Below, one piece after another: positions 45,237 to 53,884 of a stretch of 64,000 nucleotides of DNA (positions are counted from its first letter, which is position 1; every line of letters starts with the position of its first letter). The DNA lies in contig PANC01000007.1 of NCBI GenBank assembly GCA_002708315.1, forward strand, positions 6,256-70,255, read 5' to 3'. This stretch comes from Lentimicrobiaceae bacterium (GTDB taxonomy: Bacteria; Bacteroidota; Bacteroidia; Bacteroidales; F082). The notes beneath the pieces were generated by a model. It ran no database searches and was not told where the DNA came from. It was given only the letters and a program-made list of their open reading frames with translations. The position numbers and the translations under genes are program-made.

Positions 45237-46676
45237 TTATTCGTTATCAATTATTTTGAAGTAATCATTAGAGAATCCAATTAAGTTTAATTTATTTGTT
45301 GCTCTTGTTGTTGCGGTATAGAGCCATCTTAGGAATTCTACATCATGGTTATCCTTCTTTACGAAGCCCTTGTCAATAAAAACATTCTTCCATTGGCCTC
45401 CTTGTGTCTTGTGACATGTCATGGCATAGCTGAACTTTACATGTAATGCATTATAATATGGGTTTACTTTAATCTTGTTTAATCTTGTTCTTCTTTTTGA
45501 GTAATTCATATAACTGTCTTCTAAATTCTTAAATAACTTCTTATTTTCTTGTTCTGGTAGACCTGGAGTTGTTGCATCAATTGTATCTAGAAGAATTTTG
45601 ACGGTTATCTCTTTTTCATTTGGATAGTCTACAAGTTGTATATCAACATCTGCAAACCTAAACCCATGGACTTCTTCAGTATTTCGGTATCTCACGATCC
45701 TTATTATGTCACCGTTTGCAATAAATCCACTTTTTGAATCTTTTTCAAGCCAGAAATAATTATTTTTCACTACCATCATTAGATCTCCTGCCTCAACTTC
45801 TGATTCTCTGAATAATATTCTGCTGCGAATCTGTTGATTGTAGGTGTTTGCATTTTTATTAGATCTGCAAATTATTATAGCGTTATCACTTTCACTGTCC
45901 GTAAATGATTCCATAAGAAGCTCTCCAAAATAGTGTGTGTCATTAATTATTTCTATGTCACCTTCCTCACTAGAGATATAATAAGGTAAATCTATTTTAT
46001 CTTCTTCTATTTTTTGCCGAATGTTGGTCGCTGATCTCAATATCTCTGAATCAAGTGCTTGTCGCATAACTTTCTTCATTTCAAATTCATATGAAGTAAC
46101 AGAATATGCTCTTTTGATATTTTCAATATCTAATGCAGGACTAAGATTAATTCCCACAGGAGGCAATTGGGCAGTATCTCCAACAAGTAATAATTTATTT
46201 CCTTTGTTCGAGAATACAAATGTTATAATATCATCAAGTAGGCTGTTATTACCAAATACGGAATTGTTATTTTGGCTAGTATCACTTATCATAGAAGATT
46301 CATCTATGATAAATATTGTTTTACTGAGCTTATTAGGTCCAAGAATAATATTCGTTATGCCATCTTTACTTGTCATGTAAAAATAAATGTATCTGTGCAC
46401 TGTATGTGCAATATGACCAGTATACTTTGAAAGGACTTTTGCTGCTCTTCCTGTTGGCGCAAGCAAAACAAAATTCGTTGAGATATTTGCAAGGGACTCA
46501 ACATATGCGCTTATCATACTTGTTTTGCCAGTTCCAGCATATCCTTTGAGTATATAAACAGGATTGTTAGTATTACTAAATGTAAATGAATCAAGGTGAT
46601 TAGCAACTAATTCTTGATCACTTGTGGCTTTAAACCCAAGGTTTGAAAGTATTGAATTATTTAGCTTAGCTGACAA
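45237..46676 (-). CDS. RecD/PIF1-like ATP-dependent DNA helicase
   Basis: A 479-residue superfamily 1B helicase: Walker A in YILKGYAGTGKTSMI, motif Ia LAPTGRAAKVLSKYTG, Walker B FIIDESSMI, motif III LLLVGDTAQLPPVG, KKVMRQ, and the C-terminal UvrD_C_2 motif SYAMTCHKTQGGQWKNVFID with YTATTRATNKLNLIGF. Such stand-alone proteins are common in Bacteroidota and separate from the RecBCD complex; the DNA substrate is unknown. tamL lies 19 bases upstream on the same strand. Confidence 0.92.
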   Translation of the reverse strand: MSAKLNNSILSNLGFKATSDQELVANHLDSFTFSNTNNPVYILKGYAGTGKTSMISAYVESLANISTNFVLLAPTGRAAKVLSKYTGHIAHTVHRYIYFYMTSKDGITNIILGPNKLSKTIFIIDESSMISDTSQNNNSVFGNNSLLDDIITFVFSNKGNKLLLVGDTAQLPPVGINLSPALDIENIKRAYSVTSYEFEMKKVMRQALDSEILRSATNIRQKIEEDKIDLPYYISSEEGDIEIINDTHYFGELLMESFTDSESDNAIIICRSNKNANTYNQQIRSRILFRESEVEAGDLMMVVKNNYFWLEKDSKSGFIANGDIIRIVRYRNTEEVHGFRFADVDIQLVDYPNEKEITVKILLDTIDATTPGLPEQENKKLFKNLEDSYMNYSKRRTRLNKIKVNPYYNALHVKFSYAMTCHKTQGGQWKNVFIDKGFVKKDNHDVEFLRWLYTATTRATNKLNLIGFSNDYFKIIDNE

Positions 46677-46695
46677 ATTACTTATCTATGTCTTT

Positions 46696-49035
46696 TTAGA
46701 ATGGATATCCTATACCAAAATTCCAAACAAAGTCTTTCGGTTGAATGTATTTTATCCTCCACCTGTCTCCAGCAGGATATGCAGGGTTTTTCAATGGAAC
46801 AGCAACATCAATCCTAAAAATCAATACCTGGAAATCGAATCTAAACCCAAAACCTGCATCTACAGCAAGTTGCTTATAGAATTTGTTGAAATAAAATTGA
46901 CCTCCTGGAAAGGTAGTTGATCTTGCATATGTCCATATATTACCAATATCCGTAAATAGTGCACCTTTGAAGAAGCTATATATAGGAAATCTATACTCCA
47001 GGTTTCCTTCAATTTGGATGTCACCAATTTTTTCGTATGGTGAGTTCCCAGAATAATCTCCGGGTCCTAGACTCTTAAAAACCCATCCTCTCATATCATT
47101 TGCACCTCCAGCATAAAACCCCTTTTCATAAGGTAACTCATCAGAGTTTCCATATGGAACACCAGCTCCCAATAATAATCTCCATACGAGGCTATTTGTT
47201 TTATTATTGAAGTAGAAATAATGACGGAAGTCAATGTTCATCCTAAAATACTGTGAATAGCGAACACCAAATATACGGTAATATCCACTATCTGACTTTT
47301 GCTTGCCAGCAATCTCATTTATTGAATACAGAACATTACCAGATGTTTCAAGATCCACCCTCAGGTAGTTAAAATGCCTTTGGTTTCTATTGTTCTGGTT
47401 ATTATAGATAAAGCTATATTTTAAACCTACAATCATATGGTCGCTATACTGTTCCCTGAGCCTTCTATTTGGTTCATTTGATAAAATGGAATCAAACTCA
47501 GTTGTGGGAAAGATATTTACATAATTTATGTTTAATGGGGTTAAAATATGATTAACGTTCTTCCCAGAACTCCATGAATACCCGATATCAAGGTTGGTTA
47601 TATTACGTGAATAATTTGGTCTACGTTGATAATTAAAACCAAAATTTAAATTCGTATTGGGGATATACTTTTGATTAAATTTATCAAGTCTAATTGGAAA
47701 AAGAAACCTTGGAAAGAAAAATGTTCCATCAATACCTGCCTCAAAAGTATTGAAAAGACCACGGCTTGTTTCGCTAGTACCACTAATTGTTTGGGCTTCA
47801 AGACCTCCTTTTACTCTGAGACGAAAAACTTCAGCCCTGTTAAAGATATTTTTATTAAGAAAAACCAAACTTCCTCTAATTCCCAGATCGCCACTAGAAT
47901 TTACTCCTTCCATCTCTGCTGAGAATCGGTTTAACTTGTTATCCTTTAGCTGAATTCGCGAGTTTATGTAATGGTGATCAAATTCATTGCTTGGAGGAAC
48001 ATTTGTGGTGTCAAAACTAATATTGGCAGTTTGTATAATCTGGTAGTTGAATAGTTTTCGATATGTGTTTTGCACTGATTTTATACTGTATGGTTTTCCG
48101 GGTTTTATTTTTATGGCAGAATTGAATGCTGCGGGATATATATGAACCTTGGTATTATAAAGAAAGTCATAATTGTAGGTAGTAGTATCTTTCCAAAATT
48201 TTATCTGATGTATTGTCGTGTCGTATTTGTTGGAGTTATTGGGATCAAATTCTGGTAATACACTCACTGTGTTTATGAAAAATCGCTTGTGAGTCTCCTC
48301 TATAAACTCTCCGGGTGAATTTGTGTTTTGCTTTTTAACGTTGTTGATTAAAAGGTTAACATTCATCTCATGGTCCATATGATTACTATCAACAACAAAT
48401 TGTATAAAATTTCTATTAAAGAAATAATATCCATTGTTTCTAAGGTCTTCAGTAATCCTATCACGCTCATCGTCGAAAGCATAGGCGTTATATATATCTC
48501 CTTCTTTGATTAATGAATTCTTTAGAGTTATATCGAAAAATTGTTTTAGTGTTGTATCACTTATGGTATAGTCAATTTTAGATATTTTGTAGGGAATTGA
48601 GGGGTGGATAGTAAATTTAACTACAGATGTTTTATGTTTAAAAGTGGTTTCAAATTCTACCTTTGAGTTGAAAAAGCCAATGTTATCCAAATATCTTTCC
48701 ATTTTTCTTGAAATTATTTCAATTTTATTCTTGGAATATAATGTTGGTTCTTCTCCAAAGTGCTTGTTAAGCCAACTATTAAATTTTGACTGCTTTGATT
48801 CATGTCTCAGATATGACCATAGTTTAAACCTAAAGAATATAAACTTTTGGTTCGGTGACGGAGTTATCAGACTCCGGAGTTCAGATGTGCTAATTTCAGG
48901 TTGTTTTGGACTAACTATTACCTTATATTTATTTATCAGAAACTGGTCATCGCTCAAGTATTTCTTAACCGAGCAGCCGGAGAATGCACTAATTAAAACA
49001 AATAAAAGTGATATATATTTTAGATTCTGTTTCAA
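46696..49035 (-). CDS. Lipoprotein BamA/TamA-family outer-membrane protein (TamL)
   Basis: A 779-residue Omp85 protein that starts as a lipoprotein (LISAFSGC, Cys21), which distinguishes the Bacteroidota TamL group from BamA. The N-terminal half holds POTRA-like domains (VKFTIHPSIPYKISKIDYTI, FDDERDRITEDLRNNGYYFF, KIKPGKPYSIKSVQNTYRKL). The C-terminal barrel has the conserved loop motif GGANDMRGW (the VRGF equivalent) and ends WNFGIGYPF. It is expected to help insert outer-membrane or surface proteins. No tamB gene is adjacent, unlike in many genomes. Confidence 0.92.
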   Translation of the reverse strand: MKQNLKYISLLFVLISAFSGCSVKKYLSDDQFLINKYKVIVSPKQPEISTSELRSLITPSPNQKFIFFRFKLWSYLRHESKQSKFNSWLNKHFGEEPTLYSKNKIEIISRKMERYLDNIGFFNSKVEFETTFKHKTSVVKFTIHPSIPYKISKIDYTISDTTLKQFFDITLKNSLIKEGDIYNAYAFDDERDRITEDLRNNGYYFFNRNFIQFVVDSNHMDHEMNVNLLINNVKKQNTNSPGEFIEETHKRFFINTVSVLPEFDPNNSNKYDTTIHQIKFWKDTTTYNYDFLYNTKVHIYPAAFNSAIKIKPGKPYSIKSVQNTYRKLFNYQIIQTANISFDTTNVPPSNEFDHHYINSRIQLKDNKLNRFSAEMEGVNSSGDLGIRGSLVFLNKNIFNRAEVFRLRVKGGLEAQTISGTSETSRGLFNTFEAGIDGTFFFPRFLFPIRLDKFNQKYIPNTNLNFGFNYQRRPNYSRNITNLDIGYSWSSGKNVNHILTPLNINYVNIFPTTEFDSILSNEPNRRLREQYSDHMIVGLKYSFIYNNQNNRNQRHFNYLRVDLETSGNVLYSINEIAGKQKSDSGYYRIFGVRYSQYFRMNIDFRHYFYFNNKTNSLVWRLLLGAGVPYGNSDELPYEKGFYAGGANDMRGWVFKSLGPGDYSGNSPYEKIGDIQIEGNLEYRFPIYSFFKGALFTDIGNIWTYARSTTFPGGQFYFNKFYKQLAVDAGFGFRFDFQVLIFRIDVAVPLKNPAYPAGDRWRIKYIQPKDFVWNFGIGYPF

Positions 49036-49190
49036 ATATGGCTATAACTAGTTATTTAGAAAACTTGATTTGTTGCGTTCCTTTTATAATCAAAACAAAT
49101 CATGGTAAATTTAACATCCACAAAAATAATAATAAGGATGATATCAAATAAATTATGGAATTTCACTTATCAAGAAAAAATAGTAAATAA

Positions 49191-49223
49191 TTGTTTTTAA
49201 AAATAAAAATTCGTGTATATTTG
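49191..49223 (+). promoter_or_regulatory. tRNA-Val promoter (-33 TTG, -7 TATATTTG)
   Basis: TTG (49191-49193) and TATATTTG (49216-49223) are 22 bases apart, matching the Bacteroidota promoter form. The mature tRNA begins 22 bases after the -7 element. Confidence 0.75.
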
Positions 49224-49244
49224 CACTCCTTTTGAAAATAGAAA

Positions 49245-49322
49245 GGGTGATTAGCTCAGCTGGTTCAGAGCACCTCGTTTACACCGAGGGGGCCGGGGGT
49301 TCGAATCCCTCATCGCCCACCA
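49245..49322 (+). tRNA. tRNA-Val (anticodon TAC)
   Basis: Acceptor GGGTGAT/ATCGCCC, D arm TAGCTCAGCTGGTTCAGAGCA, anticodon stem CCTCG/CGAGG around TTTACAC (anticodon TAC), T arm CCGGG-GGTTCGAAT-CCC region, discriminator A49319 followed by encoded CCA (49320-49322). The tRNA-Pro of this window has no encoded CCA. Its 3' end and terminator are repeated at 50448-50485. Confidence 0.95.
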
Positions 49323-49352
49323 AAAATAAACCCACTCAATGAGTGGGTTTTT
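49315..49352 (+). repeat. Direct repeat copy 1 (tRNA-Val 3' end plus terminator)
   Basis: Covers GCCCACCAAAAA of the tRNA end and the terminator hairpin. It matches 50448-50485 with one substitution (49327 T versus G) and one single-base indel. This could be an attachment-site duplication; see the islet between the copies. Confidence 0.75.
49328..49352 (+). terminator. Terminator after tRNA-Val
   Basis: AAACCCACT / AGTGGGTTT stem with loop CAATG, then further T residues. It also faces the 3' end of the leftward lactonase gene. Confidence 0.9.
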
Positions 49353-49385
49353 ATTTATTCAAGAATCATTCTTTTCTCAACCAAC

Positions 49386-50393
49386 TTACTTTTTGAACGG
49401 AATATGAAATCCTTCATTGTTAACCTCAAGGGTATAAAGTTTCTTACTTGTCGTGATGAAAAGAGTCTTATTAAATTCACCTCTACCAAAACATAAATTC
49501 GTGGCAGACTTGTTAGGCACTTCAATTTCTTCTATTAGCTTGCCTTCAGGTGAATAAACTAATATATTTCCTTTTACTGCAACATAAATATTTCCTTTTG
49601 AATCAACTTTGATCCCATCTGGACCTTCATTCATTAAGTCAATCAGTACTCCTTCAAATATAACATTACCATCAGGAAGCAGTTTATATTCTAATATTTT
49701 TCCACTTTTTTCTGGAGTAGGTCCACTAAAGCTATCTGGCAAAAAATCTGAAGCACCCAAATCATAGTTTGCAATGTAGAGTGTTTTGTAGTCTGGTGAA
49801 ATAGCGATTCCATTTGGTTTGGATGCATTTGCTATTACTAAATGAACTGTCCCATCTACATCAATACGATAAACTCCATCTACTGGCTGGTATATTGGCT
49901 CCTTACCAAAATACCTTGGATCAGTAAAATAAATACGCCCGTTATTATCAATTACTAAATCATTCGGAGCATTGAATGGTCTGTCATTATAAAGTCCAGC
50001 CACAATTGTACTCACGCCATCTTTCATATCCGTTTTGACAACTCTACGTCCCCCAAAGTCTGCTCCTTCACATGATATCAAATTTCCATTAATGTCAAAA
50101 GCAAGCCCATTTGCCATACCACTGGGGGAGCGGAAAACTTTTGTTTGTCCTGTTTTTGGATTGTAATTCCATATTATTCCAGCTTTCATTCCCATAAATT
50201 GGGTAAAAATAATATCTGAAAAATATAACGTGCCATCAGGTCCCATTGTTGGACCCTCTAAAATTAATCCTTCTCCACCTGAAAAGACTTCTTTAATTTT
50301 TAAATTTGGGTTAACTATATCATTCCCCCCAATGTTATTTTGGCCAAACACCATGATAGGCAAGTAAGATAATATAAATAGGAGTATCTTCAT
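49386..50393 (-). CDS. Secreted SMP-30/gluconolactonase-like protein
   Basis: A 335-residue six-bladed beta-propeller with a signal peptide (MKILLFILSYLPIMVFGQ). The SMP-30 metal ligands can be placed in LEGPTMGPDGTLYFSD (Glu), FNAPNDLVIDNNGRIYFTDP (Asn), SKPNGIAISPDYKTLYIANYD (Asn) and NEGPDGIKVDSKGNIYVAV (Asp). The family hydrolyses sugar lactones and related esters with a divalent metal; here in the periplasm or outside. It is the only gene between the two copies of the tRNA-Val end repeat. A -7-like element (50398-50405, minus-strand TAAGTTTG) sits 5 bases before the ATG, implying little or no leader. Confidence 0.9.
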   Translation of the reverse strand: MKILLFILSYLPIMVFGQNNIGGNDIVNPNLKIKEVFSGGEGLILEGPTMGPDGTLYFSDIIFTQFMGMKAGIIWNYNPKTGQTKVFRSPSGMANGLAFDINGNLISCEGADFGGRRVVKTDMKDGVSTIVAGLYNDRPFNAPNDLVIDNNGRIYFTDPRYFGKEPIYQPVDGVYRIDVDGTVHLVIANASKPNGIAISPDYKTLYIANYDLGASDFLPDSFSGPTPEKSGKILEYKLLPDGNVIFEGVLIDLMNEGPDGIKVDSKGNIYVAVKGNILVYSPEGKLIEEIEVPNKSATNLCFGRGEFNKTLFITTSKKLYTLEVNNEGFHIPFKK

Positions 50394-50447
50394 TCAACAA
50401 ACTTACTCAATAAATTCTCTAAAAAAAATCGAAATTGGGACCTTAAG

Positions 50448-50485
50448 GCCCACCAAAAAGAAACCCACTCAATTGAGTGGGTTTT
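50448..50485 (+). repeat. Direct repeat copy 2 (duplicate of tRNA-Val 3' end plus terminator)
   Basis: Starts GCCCACCAAAAA and continues through an ACCCACTCAATTGAGTGGGT hairpin, matching 49315-49352 except for one substitution and one inserted T. No tRNA body precedes this copy. The hairpin also serves as a terminator 35 bases past the stop of the leftward gene at 50520. Confidence 0.75.
50461..50485 (-). terminator. Terminator downstream of the secreted protein gene at 50520
   Basis: AAACCCACTCA / TGAGTGGGTTT perfect inverted repeat with a two-base centre, flanked by A- and T-runs, so usable in both directions. It lies inside direct repeat copy 2. Confidence 0.7.
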
Positions 50486-50519
50486 ATTACTTTAGCTTTA
50501 TCGTAAAATAAGTTTTATC

Positions 50520-51146
50520 TTATTCTAGAATTACTTTCTTCTCATAAGTTCCATCGCTATAGATATAAATCAATACCTTATTGTATTCAAACTCCGCGTC
50601 ATTGCCTGACAAATCAACAATTTTGATCAATTTCTTATTATCTGAAACATTATCATCAATACCTAATGTATTGTTGTTTAGATCTACACCAGGGTTATTA
50701 TGAATAAATGTCCAGCTACCCCATGGTGTAGGATCACCTGTTTCCCAATATATCTGATCTTCAAATAAACAATTAATTGAATTACCAGTAAGAGGCAAAC
50801 CTTGATTAATATACCAGTTATCCAAATTAGCCGAATCATTAACTAAAGTTACAGTAACATTAATTGTATCAGTAAGTGACCAACTGTGACCAAAATTGCA
50901 AAAAGCATCATCAACTATAGTTTCTTGGTGTAATAAATTTCCTTGCTGATCACTAAACTCCCAAACAAAAACATTATGTTCCTGAGGGTGAGTCATATAC
51001 TGACCTGAATGATAAATACTGATAGAGGTTTCTGATGAACCTACATTCATAACCATACCTAACTGATCACAGGGAACACATGTTATTACTTGTGCTTGTG
51101 TTTGTAGTCCTATTAAGACTAGTACTGCTAGTAAAATTCTTTTCAT
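50520..51146 (-). CDS. Small secreted protein, probable T9SS cargo
   Basis: A 208-residue protein with a signal peptide (MKRILLAVLVLIGLQTQAQ). The mature part includes four cysteines (CVPC near the start, CNFG and CLFED later) and beta-rich segments. The last ~40 residues, KKLIKIVDLSGNDAEFEYNK followed by LIYIYSDGTYEKKVILE, resemble the short C-terminal sorting tail of Bacteroidota T9SS cargo (a KLLRIVDVLGRE ... DGTVEKKI pattern). It would then be exported through PorV/PorU of the same window. No domain was recognised in the body. Confidence 0.7.
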   Translation of the reverse strand: MKRILLAVLVLIGLQTQAQVITCVPCDQLGMVMNVGSSETSISIYHSGQYMTHPQEHNVFVWEFSDQQGNLLHQETIVDDAFCNFGHSWSLTDTINVTVTLVNDSANLDNWYINQGLPLTGNSINCLFEDQIYWETGDPTPWGSWTFIHNNPGVDLNNNTLGIDDNVSDNKKLIKIVDLSGNDAEFEYNKVLIYIYSDGTYEKKVILE

Positions 51147-51442
51147 AATTTTTAGTCTTAGTAATTAATAATGATGCAAATATGCGACAAATATCTAAAA
51201 TTTACTTCACGCTTAAGGATGAAAATTTCAATTATTGAATATTAATCAGTAAGGTTAAGCAAACGTAAAATTATAAAATGAATTTGAATATTATCTTTCA
51301 TATCTGAATGATAGTACTTTGAAATGATATTAAACGAAAATTATTGTATCTATCCCTTTTGCAACCAATAAAATAGATTTGTTACACATACTACATATAC
51401 CATCAAATACAATTATTTACTTACCATTTGTAAAATTATTTT

Positions 51443-51583
51443 TCATAACAGACTAATTTCAAGTGTCAAATAATAATTTCTGCCATTTGAGGGAATTATT
51501 CCAGGGCCTGGATAGCCTGTGGCACGTCTTGCAAAATAAATATTATTTACTCCGAAAGATAATGATATTTGTTTATAATTTAT
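51443..51583 (-). pseudogene. C-terminal remnant of a TonB-dependent receptor
   Basis: The last 46 codons of a leftward open frame (which formally starts at 51655) read INYKQISLSFGVNNIY then FARRATGYPGPGIIPSNGR and YYLTLEISL, the typical last strands of a TonB-dependent outer-membrane receptor (NN-Iy...GR-fyltL form, FecA-like). The ~700 upstream residues such a receptor needs are absent: the frame upstream of 51583 is unrelated and the promoter region of the next gene follows. It is a deletion or rearrangement stump, not a functional gene. The rest of 51147-51442 shows nothing I can assign. Confidence 0.6.
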
Positions 51584-51657
51584 AGTTAGGTTAGAGGGGG
51601 AAGAGTTCAAAGTCAATAATTTTTTGTTTATTTGAAAGAGAACAAACAAATACAATT

Positions 51658-52044
51658 ATGAGAACAAATTTATCATTAACTATTTTGGGAGTATATAATA
51701 CTTTAGTAGCAATAGCTATGCTTGTATTTGCTAACTGGGCTTCCACTCAACTTTTATCGGATCCATCAAACGGAGAACTTTTAAGAATGGGAGAATTATT
51801 CCATTATGGTTTAGGTTCAGCAGTCTTAATCATTGGACTCATGTTTTTATTAAATAGGAATGCTGCTTTCGAGACGGCAAAAAAGCTTTTACTCGCCTAT
51901 ATTATTGGAACATTTGTTACAATGTTTTTATTTTTTATGGTATTTGCCAATGAGCCCCTATTAAATTTTAGCATTGATAAGGCGGCTCCAGACATAATAA
52001 TATTGTTGGTTGCAATTTTTGGATATTTGAAGCCCAAAGAATAA
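51658..52044 (+). CDS. Small four-helix membrane protein, unknown function
   Basis: A 128-residue protein with four hydrophobic helices (about 7-27, 48-65, 77-97, 108-125) and a polar end (YLKPKE). It has no signal peptide beyond the first helix and no recognised motif. It is preceded by AT-rich sequence next to the receptor remnant and closed by a very strong terminator, so it is a single-gene unit. Confidence 0.7.
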   Translation: MRTNLSLTILGVYNTLVAIAMLVFANWASTQLLSDPSNGELLRMGELFHYGLGSAVLIIGLMFLLNRNAAFETAKKLLLAYIIGTFVTMFLFFMVFANEPLLNFSIDKAAPDIIILLVAIFGYLKPKE

Positions 52045-52072
52045 ATAGATTTAGTGACTGTAGCTTCTACAT

Positions 52073-52110
52073 AAAAAGAGGTCTCTCAATCATTAGAGAG
52101 ACCTCTTTTT
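52073..52110 (+). terminator. Strong terminator after the small membrane protein gene
   Basis: A perfect 15-base-pair stem (AAAAAGAGGTCTCTC / GAGAGACCTCTTTTT) with an 8-base loop, 29 bases after the stop. Bidirectional in form. Confidence 0.92.
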
Positions 52111-52235
52111 GATTAATTTCATTATAATAAGTAAACATTGTCATTGTTAATTTGATTTATATGGTAAATCCAATCATTTTCATATTATGGTTAATAATAA
52201 TTGACTTTAATATTAAAATTTACCTTTCAAAATAT

Positions 52236-52243
52236 TAGTTTTG
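52236..52243 (+). promoter_or_regulatory. -7 promoter element for the TolC-like gene
   Basis: TAGTTTTG matches TAnnTTTG, 19 bases before the first ATG at 52263 and 34 before the ATG at 52278. No TTG at the right spacing. Confidence 0.45.
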
Positions 52244-52262
52244 TAGACTAATTGTAATCCAA

Positions 52263-53765
52263 ATGTTTATTAATATCATGATAGTAAAAACACTTACCAT
52301 ATTTTCACTCTCTATTCTAATAAACATTAATGTATTCTCCCAAGACACTATTACCTATACGCTTAGTCAAGTTGTTGAGATTGCACAAAAGCAGTCACCT
52401 GATGCGCAAAAGGCTAAGCATAGCTTTAGATATAGTTATTGGAGTTATAGGTTTTACAAGGCTGATTATTTGCCATTACTACAGTTAGATGCCAGTTTAC
52501 CTAATATTAACAGGAGCTTTAATCAGGTTTCATCTGCCTCTGATGGAAGCATAAGCTATATTCTTCAGAGCTCAGCAAATTATGCTGTTGATTTAAGCTT
52601 AAGTCAGAAAATAGGTTTTACTGGTGGGGATATATTTTTGAGCTCTGGACTCAGAAGGCTAGATAACTTTTATTCAGATACATCAACCTCTGAATATCTT
52701 GCCAATATGATAAATGTGGGCATAAGGCAACCTATTTTCTCATATAATCCATATAAATGGTTAAAGAAAATAGAACCAATGAAATATGAGGAAGCCAAGA
52801 GAACTGTTGTTGAAACAAATGAAAAGATAGCAGCTACATCTGTTGAATATTTTTTCTCACTTTTAATCGCCCAAATTGAGCGTAAAATAGCTTATAAGAA
52901 TTATTCCAACTACGACACCCTTTACCGCATTGCATTGGGAAGGTTTACTTTAGGTAAAATAGCTGAGAATGAGCTTTTACAGCTAGAATTAAACCTATTA
53001 AATGCCAAAGCAAGTCTTGAAAAATCAGAACTAAACTACGAAAATAGGTTTTTTGTTTTTAAATCTTATCTGAGAATAAAAGATAATCAGGTTGTAGATC
53101 TTATTCCACCTGCTGTAACACCAGATTACAAAATAAACCCAGATATTGCAATCAAAGAGGCTGAGGATAATTCTTCACAGGGGATTGAATTTAAGCGGAG
53201 GTTGCTGGAGGCTGAAAGTGAAGTAAACAGAGCTAAAACAGAAGGCAGATTTGATGCAGAGCTTTATGCTGTATTTGGATTAACACAGTCATCTGATGTT
53301 ATGAAAAGTGCTTATGTCAATCCTCTGGATGAGGAAAGACTAGAGTTGGGAATTAAAGTTCCACTACTAGATTGGGGTAAGTCTCGGGGGAGTATAAAAA
53401 TGGCTGAATCCAATCAAGATCTTGTTATTACTGCGGTTGAACAGGATGTTATTGATTTCAGACAAAATGTATTTATCAATGTTATGGAATATAATATGCA
53501 AAAAAATCAATTATTTATTGCAGCTAAATCTGATACTGTTGCGCAGAAAAGGTATGATGTAACTCAGAAGAGATACATGATTGGAAAGATAAATGATATA
53601 CTGGAATTAAGCCTTGCTCAGGTTGACAATGATAATGCTAGAATAGGCTACTATAGATCACTAATGACTTATTGGAAAAGCTATTATGAGATTAGGCGAC
53701 TTACACTTTTTGATTTTCAGAGAAATATCCCGATTTCAATAGATATCGATGATTTACTAGAATAA
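52263..53765 (+). CDS. TolC-family outer-membrane protein
   Basis: A 500-residue outer-membrane efflux protein: signal peptide (to about residue 26, cut before QDTITYTL; a second ATG at 52278, MIVKTLTIFSL, may be the real start), then two repeats of long amphipathic helices (LSQVVEIAQKQSPDAQKAKHSF; ERLELGIKVPLLDWGKSRGSIKMAES) as in TolC. Members form trimeric channels for type I secretion or efflux pumps. No periplasmic adaptor or pump gene is adjacent, so the partner is elsewhere. Confidence 0.88.
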   Translation: MFINIMIVKTLTIFSLSILININVFSQDTITYTLSQVVEIAQKQSPDAQKAKHSFRYSYWSYRFYKADYLPLLQLDASLPNINRSFNQVSSASDGSISYILQSSANYAVDLSLSQKIGFTGGDIFLSSGLRRLDNFYSDTSTSEYLANMINVGIRQPIFSYNPYKWLKKIEPMKYEEAKRTVVETNEKIAATSVEYFFSLLIAQIERKIAYKNYSNYDTLYRIALGRFTLGKIAENELLQLELNLLNAKASLEKSELNYENRFFVFKSYLRIKDNQVVDLIPPAVTPDYKINPDIAIKEAEDNSSQGIEFKRRLLEAESEVNRAKTEGRFDAELYAVFGLTQSSDVMKSAYVNPLDEERLELGIKVPLLDWGKSRGSIKMAESNQDLVITAVEQDVIDFRQNVFINVMEYNMQKNQLFIAAKSDTVAQKRYDVTQKRYMIGKINDILELSLAQVDNDNARIGYYRSLMTYWKSYYEIRRLTLFDFQRNIPISIDIDDLLE

Positions 53766-53805
53766 AATAGCATTTCAAATATTATTTTTACTTTAAAATT
53801 ATTCT

Positions 53806-53813
53806 TAATTTTG
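53806..53813 (+). promoter_or_regulatory. -7 promoter element for the peroxiredoxin gene
   Basis: TAATTTTG matches TAnnTTTG and is followed by CGCATTA; the leader to the ATG at 53885 would be about 68 bases. No -33 TTG at canonical spacing. Confidence 0.5.
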
Positions 53814-53884
53814 CGCATTATTATTCAATGTTCAGATATAGACTGAACTACCAATTTTGATTTAAACAATTTAATAAAATATCT

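Noticed and set aside
51443-51655. 70-codon open frame as a functional small gene
   Set aside because: Its only meaningful part is the C-terminal receptor tail; the first 24 codons are AT-rich noise, so it is reported as a pseudogene remnant.
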